Counted from the stretch's first letter, positions 9,522 to 17,890 are shown. The stretch: DNA of 64,000 nt from Thalassotalea insulae (GCF_030161395.1 NZ_BSST01000001.1:2294001-2358000), one strand, 5' to 3'. Numbers and translations are program-made. Notes: generated from the sequence alone by a model not told the origin.

Positions 9522-11441
9522 ATGAATATAGCCAATAGCAGCATTTTGAGAAGAGCTTTTTTTGGGGTCACTTTAAGTGTTCTGCCGTTTATAGGAGCTG
9601 TCTCTTCAGAGGAATTACCACCACCTAAATATGAAACCATTGACCGTTATGGCGTCAACGTGTCGAATGGTAAGGTTTCAGTTTCACAAAATGATATTTC
9701 CATAGGTGGAAACTTAGGTCTTTCTCATACAATTTCCAGCTATACCAGTAATTTTGTCAATTATGATGGTGAGTTTGAAGGCTATAATGATAACTTTCGT
9801 GGCGGTGTGATGAGGGTTAAGCATACCGATAACCCTCCTGCTCAAGAAGATTTTTATGTAATGAGGGCTTTTGGCGACGGCAGTTCAATAGACTTTATTA
9901 TTAATGGTGATGGAACCTACACCGGGCTACAAAATGAATTAGCAACGTTAGAGCAAGCTGAGGATAACACTTTTACCCTAACCAAAGCTGACGGAACGGT
10001 AATCACTTATACGCCTTATGGAGGAAGTGATGAAAACGCTCGTGGTTATATGAGCAAAATAGTAAAACCGAATGGGTTTACCATCAAGATCCATAAGAAT
10101 TCCTCTAGTATTAGTGCTGGCATTGAAAGTGTTACTACCAATACGGGCTTTCAGCTTAAATATTTGTATGAGATGCATGAGAGGCCTTTAGAATCAAGCA
10201 AACAAAGTGCAACTAACAACCCACTAATTCCAGCCGATTCACTTAACTGGTCTCTTATGCATCCTAAATATATTAAAGCGATTAATAATGCTGTTGAATA
10301 TTGTGATCCTGTCGCTGTTGATTGTGCGCTCAATAGTAATTGGCCAAAAGTTACTTATGATTGGCCTGATGGGATGCCAAGAGCCATGTATATAGGAGAT
10401 AGTGTTTTCACGGTAACAGATGCTATGAATAGAGTTACCGAATATCATCACAAAGCTATAGATGAAGTAATATACAGTTCTAGCGGAGAAGTGATAGTTG
10501 GTACTCCAGGTGAGTCTTACGTTCCTCGTATTGTTCGAGTTAAAGATGCTACTAGTAATGTCATTTCGATGAATTACGACTATAAAAACGTAGCTAGATG
10601 GGTAAATGGAGATCCTATTGGACATTTTGAGCGCAAAGAAAGTGCTCAGCTAACCAAGGCCTGGGTAGGTGACGATGTAGCAAACTACTCTCATGGGCAA
10701 AACTGGGGGACTGGAGGAATGGCGATCTCAAATAGGGGCGGCGGACATCAGCCAATCCATGTTGTCGCCTTCAATACGATGTTCAATGTGCCAGTTTATA
10801 TAGAAACATGGCAGTCCAAAATTAATTTAATACCTAATTATGAAAATAAATTCATAAATAGTAGTAATAGAGATGGTAGTGAACTTATTGTCTACGGCTA
10901 CGATGATCGGGGAAATATCAACAAACTAACCAAAACACCGACAGGAACGGAACTTAGTGCAATAGTCACTGAAGCTGATTTTGATGTTGAGTGCTCCAAT
11001 CGTAAAACCTGTAATCAAGCTAATTGGATTAAAGACGGCAATGGCAACCAAACTGATTACACTTACCATCCAGAGTCAGGACAAATAGCGTCAATTACCT
11101 TACCGGCCAATGAACAAGGCGTGAGGCCACAAACTCGCTATACCTATACTGAAAAGTTTGCGACGTATAAAGTAAATAGCGATGCATCTGAACAATCACC
11201 GGATGGAATTTGGCTATTAACAGCTGAGAAATATTGTCAAAACAGTAACTACACAGGAAGTGCTTGTACAGGCAATGACGAAATTGTTATTGGCTACGAA
11301 TATACGACAAGCAACTTATTACTAAAAGGCAAAACGATTACTGCTGATGGTAAAACATTGCGTACCTGTTATAGCTACGATAATTACGGTAACCGCATTG
11401 GCGAAACAAAGCCTAAAGCCGGTTTGACGACGTGTCCTTAA
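9522..11441 (+). CDS. Secreted YD-repeat protein (split Rhs, part 2)
   Basis: 639 residues from the ATG at 9522, chosen because a signal peptide follows (RRAFFGVTLSVLPFIGAVS). The frame is open back to an ATG at 9420 overlapping the previous stop, so a longer form with 34 extra residues is possible. The first 400 residues are beta-rich, with segments such as YTPYGGSDENARGYMSKIV that resemble the front part of Rhs/YD proteins. The C-terminal 200 residues are YD repeats (VYGYDDRGNINKLTKTPTG, DYTYHPESGQIASITLP, CYSYDNYGNRIGETKPK). It ends without a core, and the next gene resumes with YD repeats after its own signal peptide. It therefore looks like the middle segment of an Rhs shell encoded separately. 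Confidence 0.75.
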   Translation: MNIANSSILRRAFFGVTLSVLPFIGAVSSEELPPPKYETIDRYGVNVSNGKVSVSQNDISIGGNLGLSHTISSYTSNFVNYDGEFEGYNDNFRGGVMRVKHTDNPPAQEDFYVMRAFGDGSSIDFIINGDGTYTGLQNELATLEQAEDNTFTLTKADGTVITYTPYGGSDENARGYMSKIVKPNGFTIKIHKNSSSISAGIESVTTNTGFQLKYLYEMHERPLESSKQSATNNPLIPADSLNWSLMHPKYIKAINNAVEYCDPVAVDCALNSNWPKVTYDWPDGMPRAMYIGDSVFTVTDAMNRVTEYHHKAIDEVIYSSSGEVIVGTPGESYVPRIVRVKDATSNVISMNYDYKNVARWVNGDPIGHFERKESAQLTKAWVGDDVANYSHGQNWGTGGMAISNRGGGHQPIHVVAFNTMFNVPVYIETWQSKINLIPNYENKFINSSNRDGSELIVYGYDDRGNINKLTKTPTGTELSAIVTEADFDVECSNRKTCNQANWIKDGNGNQTDYTYHPESGQIASITLPANEQGVRPQTRYTYTEKFATYKVNSDASEQSPDGIWLLTAEKYCQNSNYTGSACTGNDEIVIGYEYTTSNLLLKGKTITADGKTLRTCYSYDNYGNRIGETKPKAGLTTCP

Positions 11442-11457
11442 GGAAGAGTGAATTAAA

Positions 11458-14097
11458 ATGAAAACATTTAAATCATTGCTATTAACCATCACTAACTCCT
11501 TTTACTTGCTTGCCTTGTTAACATTGAGTTTATCTGCAATGGCATCACAATCGGCTAGTGACTATACCACTGGCATGCGTTATAACCTTAACGGTCAATT
11601 GACTGGAGTAATTAATCCAGACCCAGATGAGGATGGGCAGCTCAAGTATTTGGCAACACGCAATACTTACAATTCGCGCGGTCTACTAGAAAAGATTGAG
11701 CAAGGGGAGCTATCTAGCTGGCAAGATGAAACTATTGCACCCGCTATCTGGTCAGGATTTAGTATAACTTCTCAACAAAACTTTACCTACAACGATAGAG
11801 GCTGGAAAGAAACGGAGAGCACATCTTCCTCAAATGGTACTAAACATACGCTAGTACAATATAGTTATGATGATTATGGGCGAGTGCATTGCAAAGCGAT
11901 TCGGATGAATCCTTCGGTATATGGCTCTTTGCCTGCCAGTGCTTGTACACTAGGAACTGCGGGGGACTTTGGACCGGACAGAATTTTTCGTTATACCTAT
12001 AATGGCTTTGATCAGGTTTTAACCGAAGAAAGAGCCGTCGGTACTGCCATTGAGCAAACCTATGTTACTAACACATACGATACCAGTGGTCGTCGTAATA
12101 GTGTTACTGATGCCAAGGGTAATTACGCGAAACTAACCTATGATGGGCATGGCCGGTTGGAATATTGGTATTTCCCCGATGCCGCCACTATTGGCGGTGG
12201 TTCACATAACCCGTTAGATTTTGAAAAATATGTTTATGACGATAATGGTAACCTAAAAGAGTTACATAAACGTAGTGATGATGGTGTTGCGAATACTAAA
12301 ATCATTAAGTATGACTACGACAATTTAAATCAGCTGATTAAAAAAGACTGGCCTGACACCGCCACCGAAGATGTATATTACACCTATGATTTACGAGGGT
12401 TGGAGTTAACGGCGAAATTTGACATTAACGGAGACGGCGATGCCGATGATACAGCCGATACGGGGATAACCAATGTCTTCGATGGCTTTGGCCGCCAAAC
12501 CAGTAGTACCACTACTATGGGTGGCACGACAAAAACATTAAGCTATCAGTATGACAGTAATAGCAACCGTACCCGTATTACCCACCCTGATAATAAGTAT
12601 TTTACATATAGCTATGATGGTCTGGATAGGCTGGATGAAGTTTTTGAAGGTGCCAGCACGTCAATATTCACCCAAGTTTATAATAATAAAGGAATACGTA
12701 GTGATATTAATCGCGGTGCCAATAACAATACGCATTATGATTATGATGGAATTACTCGATTAAACCTTTTAGAGCATTCATTATTGGGGAACTCGCTGAC
12801 TCGTTACGACTTTAGCCATAACCCGGCGAGCCAAATAACAACAAAAACCTTATCTAATGAGGCCTTTAATTACGCAGGTGATGATAACTTTATTGGTACC
12901 TATGCCGTTAATGGCCTCAATCAGTACACTGGAATTGATAATACGTCATTTTCTCACGACGTTTGGGGTAACTTCACTTCTGATGGTTACACTACTTATA
13001 CTTATGATGTAGAGAATCGGTTATTAACGGCGACCGGCTCTGATAACGCAACCCTCACTTATGATCCGCGAGGGCGTCTGTTTCAAATAGTTAGTGGCGG
13101 TAATACCACACGTTTTCTTTATGATGGCGATGCCCTGGTAGCCGAGTACAATACTAACGGTACTATATTAAAGCGCTATGTTCATGGCAGTGGTGTTGAT
13201 GAACCTATAGTGATGTACAGCGGTAGTACGGTCAGTAGCGCCAATCGTCAGTATCTGCACAGTGATTATCAAGGCTCTATCGTTGGTATCAGTAATAACA
13301 GCGCAGTCATGACCAACATTAACACTTATGACGTTTATGGTATTCCACATGGTAGCAATGTTGGCCGTTTTGGTTATACAGGGCAAATGTATTTGCCTGA
13401 ACTTGGCTTAAATTACTACAAAGCACGGATTTATCATCCAAAGCTAGGTCGATTCCTGCAAACTGACCCTGTAGGTTATGAAGACCAGATGAATCTTTAT
13501 GCCTATGTTGGAAATGATCCGATTAATAATGTTGATCCTACGGGGGAATTTTTGCAGTCACTCGTTGGTGGGCTGGTAGGTGGAACTGTTAGTTTAGCCT
13601 TAGATCTAATTTCTTCAGGGGGAGATCTGAGTATTCAGCAAGCAATAGGTTCATTTTCAGGGGGAGCAGTAACAGGCGCACTTTTAGCGAATGGCGTTCC
13701 GCTAACGGTTGCTAATGGTTTAGGTGCAACTGTAGGAGAAGGAATTACCCAAACTGCAAATGCCGTTTCAGGTAAAGAGGCTAGCTTTGGTAAAGTGGTT
13801 ACATCTGGTGTTGTGGCTACAGTTGCTGGGAAAGTACCTTCTGTAAAAGTCCCCGGCATAACTAGTGGTACTGGTAATAAAGGTGCATCATTTAAGGGGC
13901 AACTGACAAAAATGGCAAATGGTCAAACCAAAAATGTTACTAGTAAGACATTGAGCAATGGTGTCCAATCTGGTGTCGTTGGTGGTCTAGGCCAGCAAGC
14001 AACGAAAGAAGTTGTAAATGGAGGCGTAGGCGACAAGGTTTCTCAAGGCATTGACGATAGAATGGGTAAGTGTTTACCAGCCAATCCACATTGTTAA
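11458..14097 (+). CDS. Secreted Rhs protein with core and C-terminal tip A (split Rhs, part 3)
   Basis: 879 residues, with a signal peptide at about 1-29 (LLALLTLSLSAMA). YD repeats run to about residue 590 (for example YDDYGRVHCKAI, YDNLNQLIKKDWPD). The Rhs core follows: YLHSDYQGSIVGI near 598, then ARIYHPKLGRFLQTDPVGY and NLYAYVGNDPINNVDPTG, ending at about 696. The final 183 residues are the variable tip, rich in Gly, Ala and Val (LVGGLVGGTVSLALDLI, GATVGEGITQTANAV), with no catalytic motif I recognise; glycine-zipper or pore-like behaviour is a guess. In Rhs families the core caps a shell and releases the tip. The gene lies 16 bp after part 2 and is followed by a small membrane protein suited to immunity. 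Confidence 0.85.
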   Translation: MKTFKSLLLTITNSFYLLALLTLSLSAMASQSASDYTTGMRYNLNGQLTGVINPDPDEDGQLKYLATRNTYNSRGLLEKIEQGELSSWQDETIAPAIWSGFSITSQQNFTYNDRGWKETESTSSSNGTKHTLVQYSYDDYGRVHCKAIRMNPSVYGSLPASACTLGTAGDFGPDRIFRYTYNGFDQVLTEERAVGTAIEQTYVTNTYDTSGRRNSVTDAKGNYAKLTYDGHGRLEYWYFPDAATIGGGSHNPLDFEKYVYDDNGNLKELHKRSDDGVANTKIIKYDYDNLNQLIKKDWPDTATEDVYYTYDLRGLELTAKFDINGDGDADDTADTGITNVFDGFGRQTSSTTTMGGTTKTLSYQYDSNSNRTRITHPDNKYFTYSYDGLDRLDEVFEGASTSIFTQVYNNKGIRSDINRGANNNTHYDYDGITRLNLLEHSLLGNSLTRYDFSHNPASQITTKTLSNEAFNYAGDDNFIGTYAVNGLNQYTGIDNTSFSHDVWGNFTSDGYTTYTYDVENRLLTATGSDNATLTYDPRGRLFQIVSGGNTTRFLYDGDALVAEYNTNGTILKRYVHGSGVDEPIVMYSGSTVSSANRQYLHSDYQGSIVGISNNSAVMTNINTYDVYGIPHGSNVGRFGYTGQMYLPELGLNYYKARIYHPKLGRFLQTDPVGYEDQMNLYAYVGNDPINNVDPTGEFLQSLVGGLVGGTVSLALDLISSGGDLSIQQAIGSFSGGAVTGALLANGVPLTVANGLGATVGEGITQTANAVSGKEASFGKVVTSGVVATVAGKVPSVKVPGITSGTGNKGASFKGQLTKMANGQTKNVTSKTLSNGVQSGVVGGLGQQATKEVVNGGVGDKVSQGIDDRMGKCLPANPHC

Positions 14098-14122
14098 CTA
14101 CATTAAGAAAACCGAGATTATT

Positions 14123-14440
14123 ATGACGAAACGTGAGTTGGCTTTTTATTTAATTGATTTTCCCAGAAGCTTTTTCAAAACCTTCTGGAGGACATTAATT
14201 TTTACTTTAGTCTTTGCTGTTTTAGAGTTTTTAGAAGAATACTTTTTCGGCAGTAGCACTGAAATAGCTATAAAAAGCTCAATAGAATTTTCTATTAAAG
14301 TATTCTTTCCGCTTCTCTCTATATTCTTTTTGATGATTTTAATTCCTCGAATTAGCTCTCAGAGAAAGTTTTTTAAGGCGAAAGATGACAATGAAGTGAT
14401 TCTCAAGAAACTCTATTCTGACTGGTTAAATCAAAGTTAG
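14123..14440 (+). CDS. Two-helix membrane protein, candidate immunity protein for tip A
   Basis: 105 residues from the ATG at 14123, preferred over 14051 because 14051 lies inside the rhs gene and GAGA precedes the later ATG. Two hydrophobic segments are visible: TLIFTLVFAVLEFLEEYFF and VFFPLLSIFFLMILIPRI. The C-terminal tail is charged (SSQRKFFKAKDDNE). It lies 25 bp after the rhs gene and before a strong terminator, the usual slot for a cognate immunity gene. An integral-membrane immunity protein would fit a membrane-acting tip. No sequence family is recognised, so function is inferred from position and topology. Confidence 0.65.
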   Translation: MTKRELAFYLIDFPRSFFKTFWRTLIFTLVFAVLEFLEEYFFGSSTEIAIKSSIEFSIKVFFPLLSIFFLMILIPRISSQRKFFKAKDDNEVILKKLYSDWLNQS

Positions 14441-14523
14441 TTTTGGTCATAATTGAATCCAAAACCTCGCTATTCGAGGCTAGGATTCAACTATCGAGAT
14501 CAAATAGCTTTGCTCTCAAATCC

Positions 14524-14553
14524 AAAACCAGCGGAAGCTGGTTTTGTTTTTTT
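14524..14553 (+). terminator. Strong intrinsic terminator ending lobe A
   Basis: The perfect 9-bp stem AAAACCAGC/GCTGGTTTT has a GGAA loop and is followed by GTTTTTTT. It lies about 85 bp after the candidate immunity gene and a few bases before the end of the opposing gene at 14557. Confidence 0.88.
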
Positions 14554-14556
14554 GGT

Positions 14557-14874
14557 TCAATGAAAATAGTCGTTTGGTGCCAAATTCAATTGGGTGATTT
14601 GCTCAGGCGAAAATCCGTGCCGAAGAAGTTCAAAATCTTTCATCTGCACTTCTGCTTTTTTGCCTTCGCCAATAACTTGATAAAGGCTATCGCTAGCGGT
14701 TTTGATTAATTGATTGTTAGGTGAAATTTTCACTATTCTTGATGTGCTAATGTAAGAATTTGTTGCGAATCGGTACGTCATGTCATCGACACATATACCC
14801 CATAAAATTTTCCCGATCATTTCTTCACCATCAAAAATTGAAACGATGCGCCAGTCTTTAACAATAGTCTTCAT
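14557..14874 (-). CDS. Small hypothetical protein, opposite strand
   Basis: 105 residues. The ATG at 14874 is preferred over the in-frame TTG at 14880 because ACGGAG lies 8 bases upstream. The product has no signal peptide or membrane segment and begins MKTIVKDWRIVSIFDGEEMI. It looks like a compact beta-rich cytoplasmic protein with a C-terminal helix (QMKDFELLRHGFSPEQITQL). No family is recognised. It is the only gene on the minus strand in the island, sits between lobe A and the repeat cluster, and shares the hairpin at 14524-14545 with the convergent operon. It could be an orphan immunity protein, a regulator or cargo; there is no evidence to choose. Confidence 0.6.
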   Translation of the reverse strand: MKTIVKDWRIVSIFDGEEMIGKILWGICVDDMTYRFATNSYISTSRIVKISPNNQLIKTASDSLYQVIGEGKKAEVQMKDFELLRHGFSPEQITQLNLAPNDYFH

Positions 14875-14946
14875 GATCAAAGCTCCGTAAAAATTTTAAG
14901 GTGATCATAGAAAAATAGCTTTTAAAAAGATAACGAAAGCGAAAAA

Positions 14947-15040
14947 TAAATGGGGTCAGAGTTAATTTCTGGCCGTCTTAATAATAAATGGGGTCAGAGT
15001 TAGTTTCTCAATAAATGGGGTCAGGGTTAATTTCTGGCCC
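14947..15040 (+). repeat. Three short GGGGTCAG-type direct repeats
   Basis: TAAATGGGGTCAG followed by (A/G)GTTA(A/G)TTTCT occurs at 14947, 14985 and 15012. The GGGGTCAG core recurs beside the transposase gene at 27748 and, inverted, at 28551, so these are probably REP-like elements mobilised by that transposase family. Apart from this cluster and the 69-bp duplication, the stretch 14881-15354 shows no gene. Confidence 0.8.
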
Positions 15041-15170
15041 TTTTAAAAAATCAAAAAGGGCTGAACCATTGATTTTAACTTACACTGCCCTAGTTGAACC
15101 TTGCTGAAAATACGGCAGTGTGGCACCACCAAGTTCATTTTTGAATTTACCGGGAATCAAAAGGGTCAAA

Positions 15171-15328
15171 TCAAAAGGGTCAGATCCGATTGAAAAGTCT
15201 AATTTGGCCTTTTGATATAACATCTGCTTAACTTATTAGGAATCAAAAGGGTCAAGGAATCAAAAGGGTCAGATCCGATTGAAAAGTCTAATTTGGCCTT
15301 TTGATATAACATCTGCTTAACTTATTAG
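15171..15328 (+). repeat. Duplicated 69-bp REP-like unit upstream of broken transposase
   Basis: A 69-bp unit beginning TCAAAAGGGTCAGATCCGAT and ending CTTAACTTATTAG occurs at 15171-15239 and again at 15260-15328. A nearly identical copy lies at 27748-27817 before the intact transposase. Each unit contains the inverted pair TCAAAAGG/CCTTTTGA, able to form a hairpin of the kind REP transposases recognise. Confidence 0.88.
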
Positions 15329-15354
15329 ACGAGTATATTGTTTAAGGATGAACA

Positions 15355-15453
15355 ATGGCACGTCTTTCAAGGCTAAATTTAGCTAATATTCCGCAACACG
15401 TTATTCAACGGGGCAATAATCGCAGTGCCTGCTTTTTTGCTGAAGCCGATTAT
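15355..15453 (+). pseudogene. 5' fragment of REP-associated tyrosine transposase
   Basis: The first 33 codons (MARLSRLNLANIPQHVIQRG onward, to ACFFAEADY) match the intact gene at 27844-28557, with nearly identical DNA including the upstream unit. The match stops at GCCGATTAT, where the IS3-family element begins with TGATCTGC. The HUH motif and tyrosine are missing, so this copy is dead. The rest of the gene is not found immediately beyond the IS. Confidence 0.9.
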
Positions 15454-15517
15454 TGATCTGCTTTAATCAAACAGGACACTTTAATAATGGAATATAATCC
15501 AATTATTGAAGTGTTAA

Positions 15518-15805
15518 ATGACAAAACGAATAAACAGAAGTTACACGGCTGAATTTAAACAAGAAGCCGTCGCATTAGTAACCGAACAAGGCTACAGCGT
15601 ACCAAAGGCCGCCGCATCTTTGGGTATCACGGATAAATTACTTTATAACTGGAAAGCCAAGCTTGAAGCAGAGCAATCAGGTGCTAGTTTAAATGCCGAT
15701 GAGCGGGCTGAACTGCTGAGGTTACGCAAGGAAAATAGAGAGCTAAGGATGGAAAAAGAGATATTAAAAAAGGCCAGCGCCCTCCTGCTAAAGGAAACCA
15801 AGTAA
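15518..15805 (+). CDS. IS3-family transposase OrfA
   Basis: 95 residues. The N-terminal half is the HTH_Tnp_1-type helix-turn-helix (RSYTAEFKQEAVALVTEQGY ... AAASLGITDKLLYNWKAKLE), which binds the IS ends. A leucine-zipper-like segment follows (LLRLRKENRELRMEKEILKK). OrfA acts alone as a DNA-binding regulator and as the front half of the OrfAB transposase made by frameshifting near its 3' end. Length and order are normal for the family. Confidence 0.93.
   Translation: MTKRINRSYTAEFKQEAVALVTEQGYSVPKAAASLGITDKLLYNWKAKLEAEQSGASLNADERAELLRLRKENRELRMEKEILKKASALLLKETK
15766..15772 (+). other. Programmed -1 frameshift heptamer A6G
   Basis: AAAAAAG is read in frame 0 as TTA-AAA-AAG (Leu-Lys-Lys) in orfA. 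OrfB lies in the -1 frame and is open from here to 16668, so a slip at this heptamer gives the fused OrfAB transposase, as is standard for IS3-family elements. Confidence 0.85.
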
Positions 15806-15864
15806 CGTACAAAACGATAAAGCAGCTATCTTCTGCATTTCCAGTAGTTAAACTCTGCCAGATT

Positions 15865-16668
15865 ATGAATATCAGCCGCTCTGCGTATTACGCTTGGCTC
15901 AAACGGCCAGCTAAAATCATCACAGCAGAGCAACTGAACTTATATCGAAAGGCAAAGTACTTCTTCGAGAAAAGTAGAAATAGCTTGGGTTATCGTGAGC
16001 TTAGAAAGAAGTTACGCAGAGAGGGCTTTAATGTCAGTGATTATGGCGTTCAAAAGTTAATGGCAACACTTGGCTTAGTTGTTACTCAACGAGTGGCCTA
16101 CAAGGTAACAACTAAGCGTAAGCACAGTGATGCTGTTGCTGATAATTTGTTGAACCAGAACTTTAACCCTGTCGCTCCAAATCAAGTGTGGGCTGGTGAC
16201 GTAACGTATTTGAGGATTGGTGAAGGTTGGATGTATCTAGCCATTGTTATGGATTTATATTCTCGTCGTATCGTTGGTTGGCATATTGATAAGCGCATGA
16301 CGACTGATTTGGTAAGTAAAGCGATGATTAAAGCCTATAACTTACGCCAACCACCAAAGGGGCTAGTGTTTCACTCGGATAGAGGTTCACAATATACCAG
16401 TAAGCGATATCGTCATTTACTGACAAATTATGGTATCAGATCCAGTATGGGCGATGTTGGTGCGTGTTGGGATAATGCGGTTGTTGAACGATTCTTCGGC
16501 AGCCTAAAACATGACTGGTTACTGAAAGTGCCACAACCGACTCGTAATCATATGAGAAATGATGTAACGGCGTATATGCGCTATTACAACTTAGAACGAC
16601 TTCATTCAGCTAATGGTGATCTGTCGCCAATAGATTATGAACAAAATTCCTTAAGAAAAGTGTCCTGA
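15865..16668 (+). CDS. IS3-family transposase OrfB (DDE integrase core)
   Basis: 267 residues from the first in-frame ATG; the frame continues upstream to the slippery site, so the natural product is probably the OrfAB fusion. An HTH_21-like segment opens it (YFFEKSRNSLGYRELRKKLR). The DDE catalytic core follows: first Asp in VWAGDVTYLRIGEGW, second in HSDRGSQYTS, and Glu in CWDNAVVERFFGSLK. The C terminus has the usual YNLERLHSANGDLSP. All catalytic residues are present, so the element may still be active. Confidence 0.93.
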   Translation: MNISRSAYYAWLKRPAKIITAEQLNLYRKAKYFFEKSRNSLGYRELRKKLRREGFNVSDYGVQKLMATLGLVVTQRVAYKVTTKRKHSDAVADNLLNQNFNPVAPNQVWAGDVTYLRIGEGWMYLAIVMDLYSRRIVGWHIDKRMTTDLVSKAMIKAYNLRQPPKGLVFHSDRGSQYTSKRYRHLLTNYGIRSSMGDVGACWDNAVVERFFGSLKHDWLLKVPQPTRNHMRNDVTAYMRYYNLERLHSANGDLSPIDYEQNSLRKVS

Positions 16669-16734
16669 ATTAGTTGCGCAGAACATTATCTGATTCAAGG
16701 TAAAGTTCAAAGCAATTGTTAAAAGTTACAAATA

Positions 16735-16762
16735 TTTACAATCATATAACTTTCAGTATACT
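16735..16762 (+). promoter_or_regulatory. Candidate sigma-70 promoter for lobe B small genes
   Basis: TTTACA and TATACT are separated by 16 bp, about 40 bases before the ATG at 16803 and just outside the IS right end. It fits a housekeeping promoter and would start the lobe B run of genes. Not tested. Confidence 0.5.
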
Positions 16763-16802
16763 AGGCCTAATTTTTGGAATGCCCTAGTTTTCAAGGAAGA
16801 TA

Positions 16803-17129
16803 ATGCGATTACTTATAAAAGTGTTATTGCTTACATTGTTGGCAGTTAATTCATTTTATTCCCAAGCTCGAGAATATCACCCACCTTTTACGCCGCAAAG
16901 AGTCATCGTTGCCGATGGTCATTTGCAAATTGTTATGCTGGATAGTGTTACGATTTCTGGCTGCACTGCGACTAAAACAGTTTCCTTGCTTGATGCAGAT
17001 AAATATTTTGATAGTTTTCTCTCCCTCGCCACAAAGGCTTTTATAGCAGGTAAAAAACTCAATGTTGCTGTTGCTACATGTGATGGCAATGTTTGGCCAA
17101 TCATTAAAGTCATGATGTTACAGCATTAG
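16803..17129 (+). CDS. Small secreted Cys-pair-domain protein
   Basis: 108 residues with a good AAGGA ribosome site and a signal peptide at about 1-21 (LLLTLLAVNSFYSQA). The mature part contains one copy of the Cys-pair domain: SGCTATKTVSLLDADKYFDS, then LSLATKAFIAGKKLNVAVATC. Spacing between the cysteines and the helix is like the larger family members in this island, though identity is low. It is the first of three short tandem paralogues beside the IS. It resembles short exported proteins common in marine gammaproteobacteria; no function is established. Confidence 0.7.
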   Translation: MRLLIKVLLLTLLAVNSFYSQAREYHPPFTPQRVIVADGHLQIVMLDSVTISGCTATKTVSLLDADKYFDSFLSLATKAFIAGKKLNVAVATCDGNVWPIIKVMMLQH

Positions 17130-17153
17130 AAACCATTAATTCAGGGAAATAGT

Positions 17154-17510
17154 ATGAATAAAGCATTGTATTTAAGCGCTGTTATTGGAATATTCTCGGG
17201 AAATGTAATAGCTGAGAATGGCTATAGTGCCGGGCATACGATAAATAAATTGTACATCCAAAATGATGGCTATGTGTCGTTTGGTACCGATAAACCAGTA
17301 ACGGATAGCTGTAATTATTTTGGTTATCAGTTTACTTTTGACACTACAACTGAAGCGGGAAAGAGTAAATTAAGTTTGTTGTTGGCGGCTAAAATGGCGG
17401 AAAAGAAGGTTAATCTTTGGTATCGAGCGTCAACTACTCCTGGTACAGATCAAAATAATGGTTGCACTAGAAATACCATGGCGTTGGTTTATAGCGTTGG
17501 TCTAGATTAA
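17154..17510 (+). CDS. Small secreted Cys-pair-domain protein
   Basis: 118 residues with AGGGA upstream of the ATG and a signal peptide at about 1-20 (KALYLSAVIGIFSGNVIA). The mature protein has the family pattern: DSCNYFGYQFTFDTTTEAGK, then LSLLLAAKMAEKKVNLWY and a second cysteine in NNGCTRNTM. It lies 24 bp after the preceding paralogue, so the pair is probably co-transcribed. It is divergent in sequence from its neighbours, as expected for old duplicates. Function unknown. Confidence 0.7.
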   Translation: MNKALYLSAVIGIFSGNVIAENGYSAGHTINKLYIQNDGYVSFGTDKPVTDSCNYFGYQFTFDTTTEAGKSKLSLLLAAKMAEKKVNLWYRASTTPGTDQNNGCTRNTMALVYSVGLD

Positions 17511-17554
17511 ATTTTATTCGTTAACAAATCATACTCATTAAATATAGGTAAAAA

Positions 17555-17890
17555 ATGAAAACATTATTAACAGCGTTGATTTTTTTCTTTGTCAATACAC
17601 AAGTTGTGGCCGGTGACGGCTCTGGGTTAATAACAAGAATTTATGTTCATGATGGTGCCGGTACAAAAGCGCCTGTGGTGATGTTTAATGTTGAAACACA
17701 TACGGGCCAACCTGAGTGCTCCAGTCATGAATGGGCATTTGAATTAGAAACTGAGGTGGGTAAGGCCATGTATGCATTATTGCTTTCAGCGGCCAGCCAA
17801 AATAAGCCTGTGGTGGTAAAAGGCGCCAATCATTGTAATGCCTGGGGTGATAGAGAACATCCTTATTGGATAAGCCTTGCTTTTAATTAA
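17555..17890 (+). CDS. Small secreted Cys-pair-domain protein
   Basis: 111 residues with a signal peptide at about 1-20 (LTALIFFFVNTQVVA). The mature domain is QPECSSHEWAFELETEVGKA, then MYALLLSAASQNKPVVVKGA and NHC. This is the closest short match to the N-terminal domain of the 1011 and 1783 genes (EW ... GKAMYSLL ... C). It is a stand-alone copy of the domain with nothing attached, useful as the minimal unit of the family. Third in a tandem of three. Confidence 0.72.
   Translation: MKTLLTALIFFFVNTQVVAGDGSGLITRIYVHDGAGTKAPVVMFNVETHTGQPECSSHEWAFELETEVGKAMYALLLSAASQNKPVVVKGANHCNAWGDREHPYWISLAFN

Larger units (their letters stand above)
15454..16685 (+). mobile_element. IS3-family insertion sequence, 1232 bp
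   Basis: Ends are imperfect 28-bp inverted repeats: the left begins TGATCTGC and ends CAGGACACTT; the right, read inward, begins TGTTCTGC and ends CAGGACACTT, with 20 of 28 positions matching. TTAT lies on both sides (15450-15453 and 16686-16689), a plausible 4-bp target duplication. The element carries orfA and orfB in 0 and -1 frames, the IS3-family layout, and appears intact. The sequence to the right is not the missing part of the interrupted transposase, so rearrangement occurred before or after insertion. Confidence 0.9.

Noticed and set aside
14443..14709. Possible small gene on the + strand
   Set aside because: It runs through the terminator hairpin and lies opposite a better-supported minus-strand gene with a ribosome site.
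15171..15328. Attachment site duplication of an integrative element
   Set aside because: No integrase or tRNA is near, and the units match the leader of the REP transposase instead.
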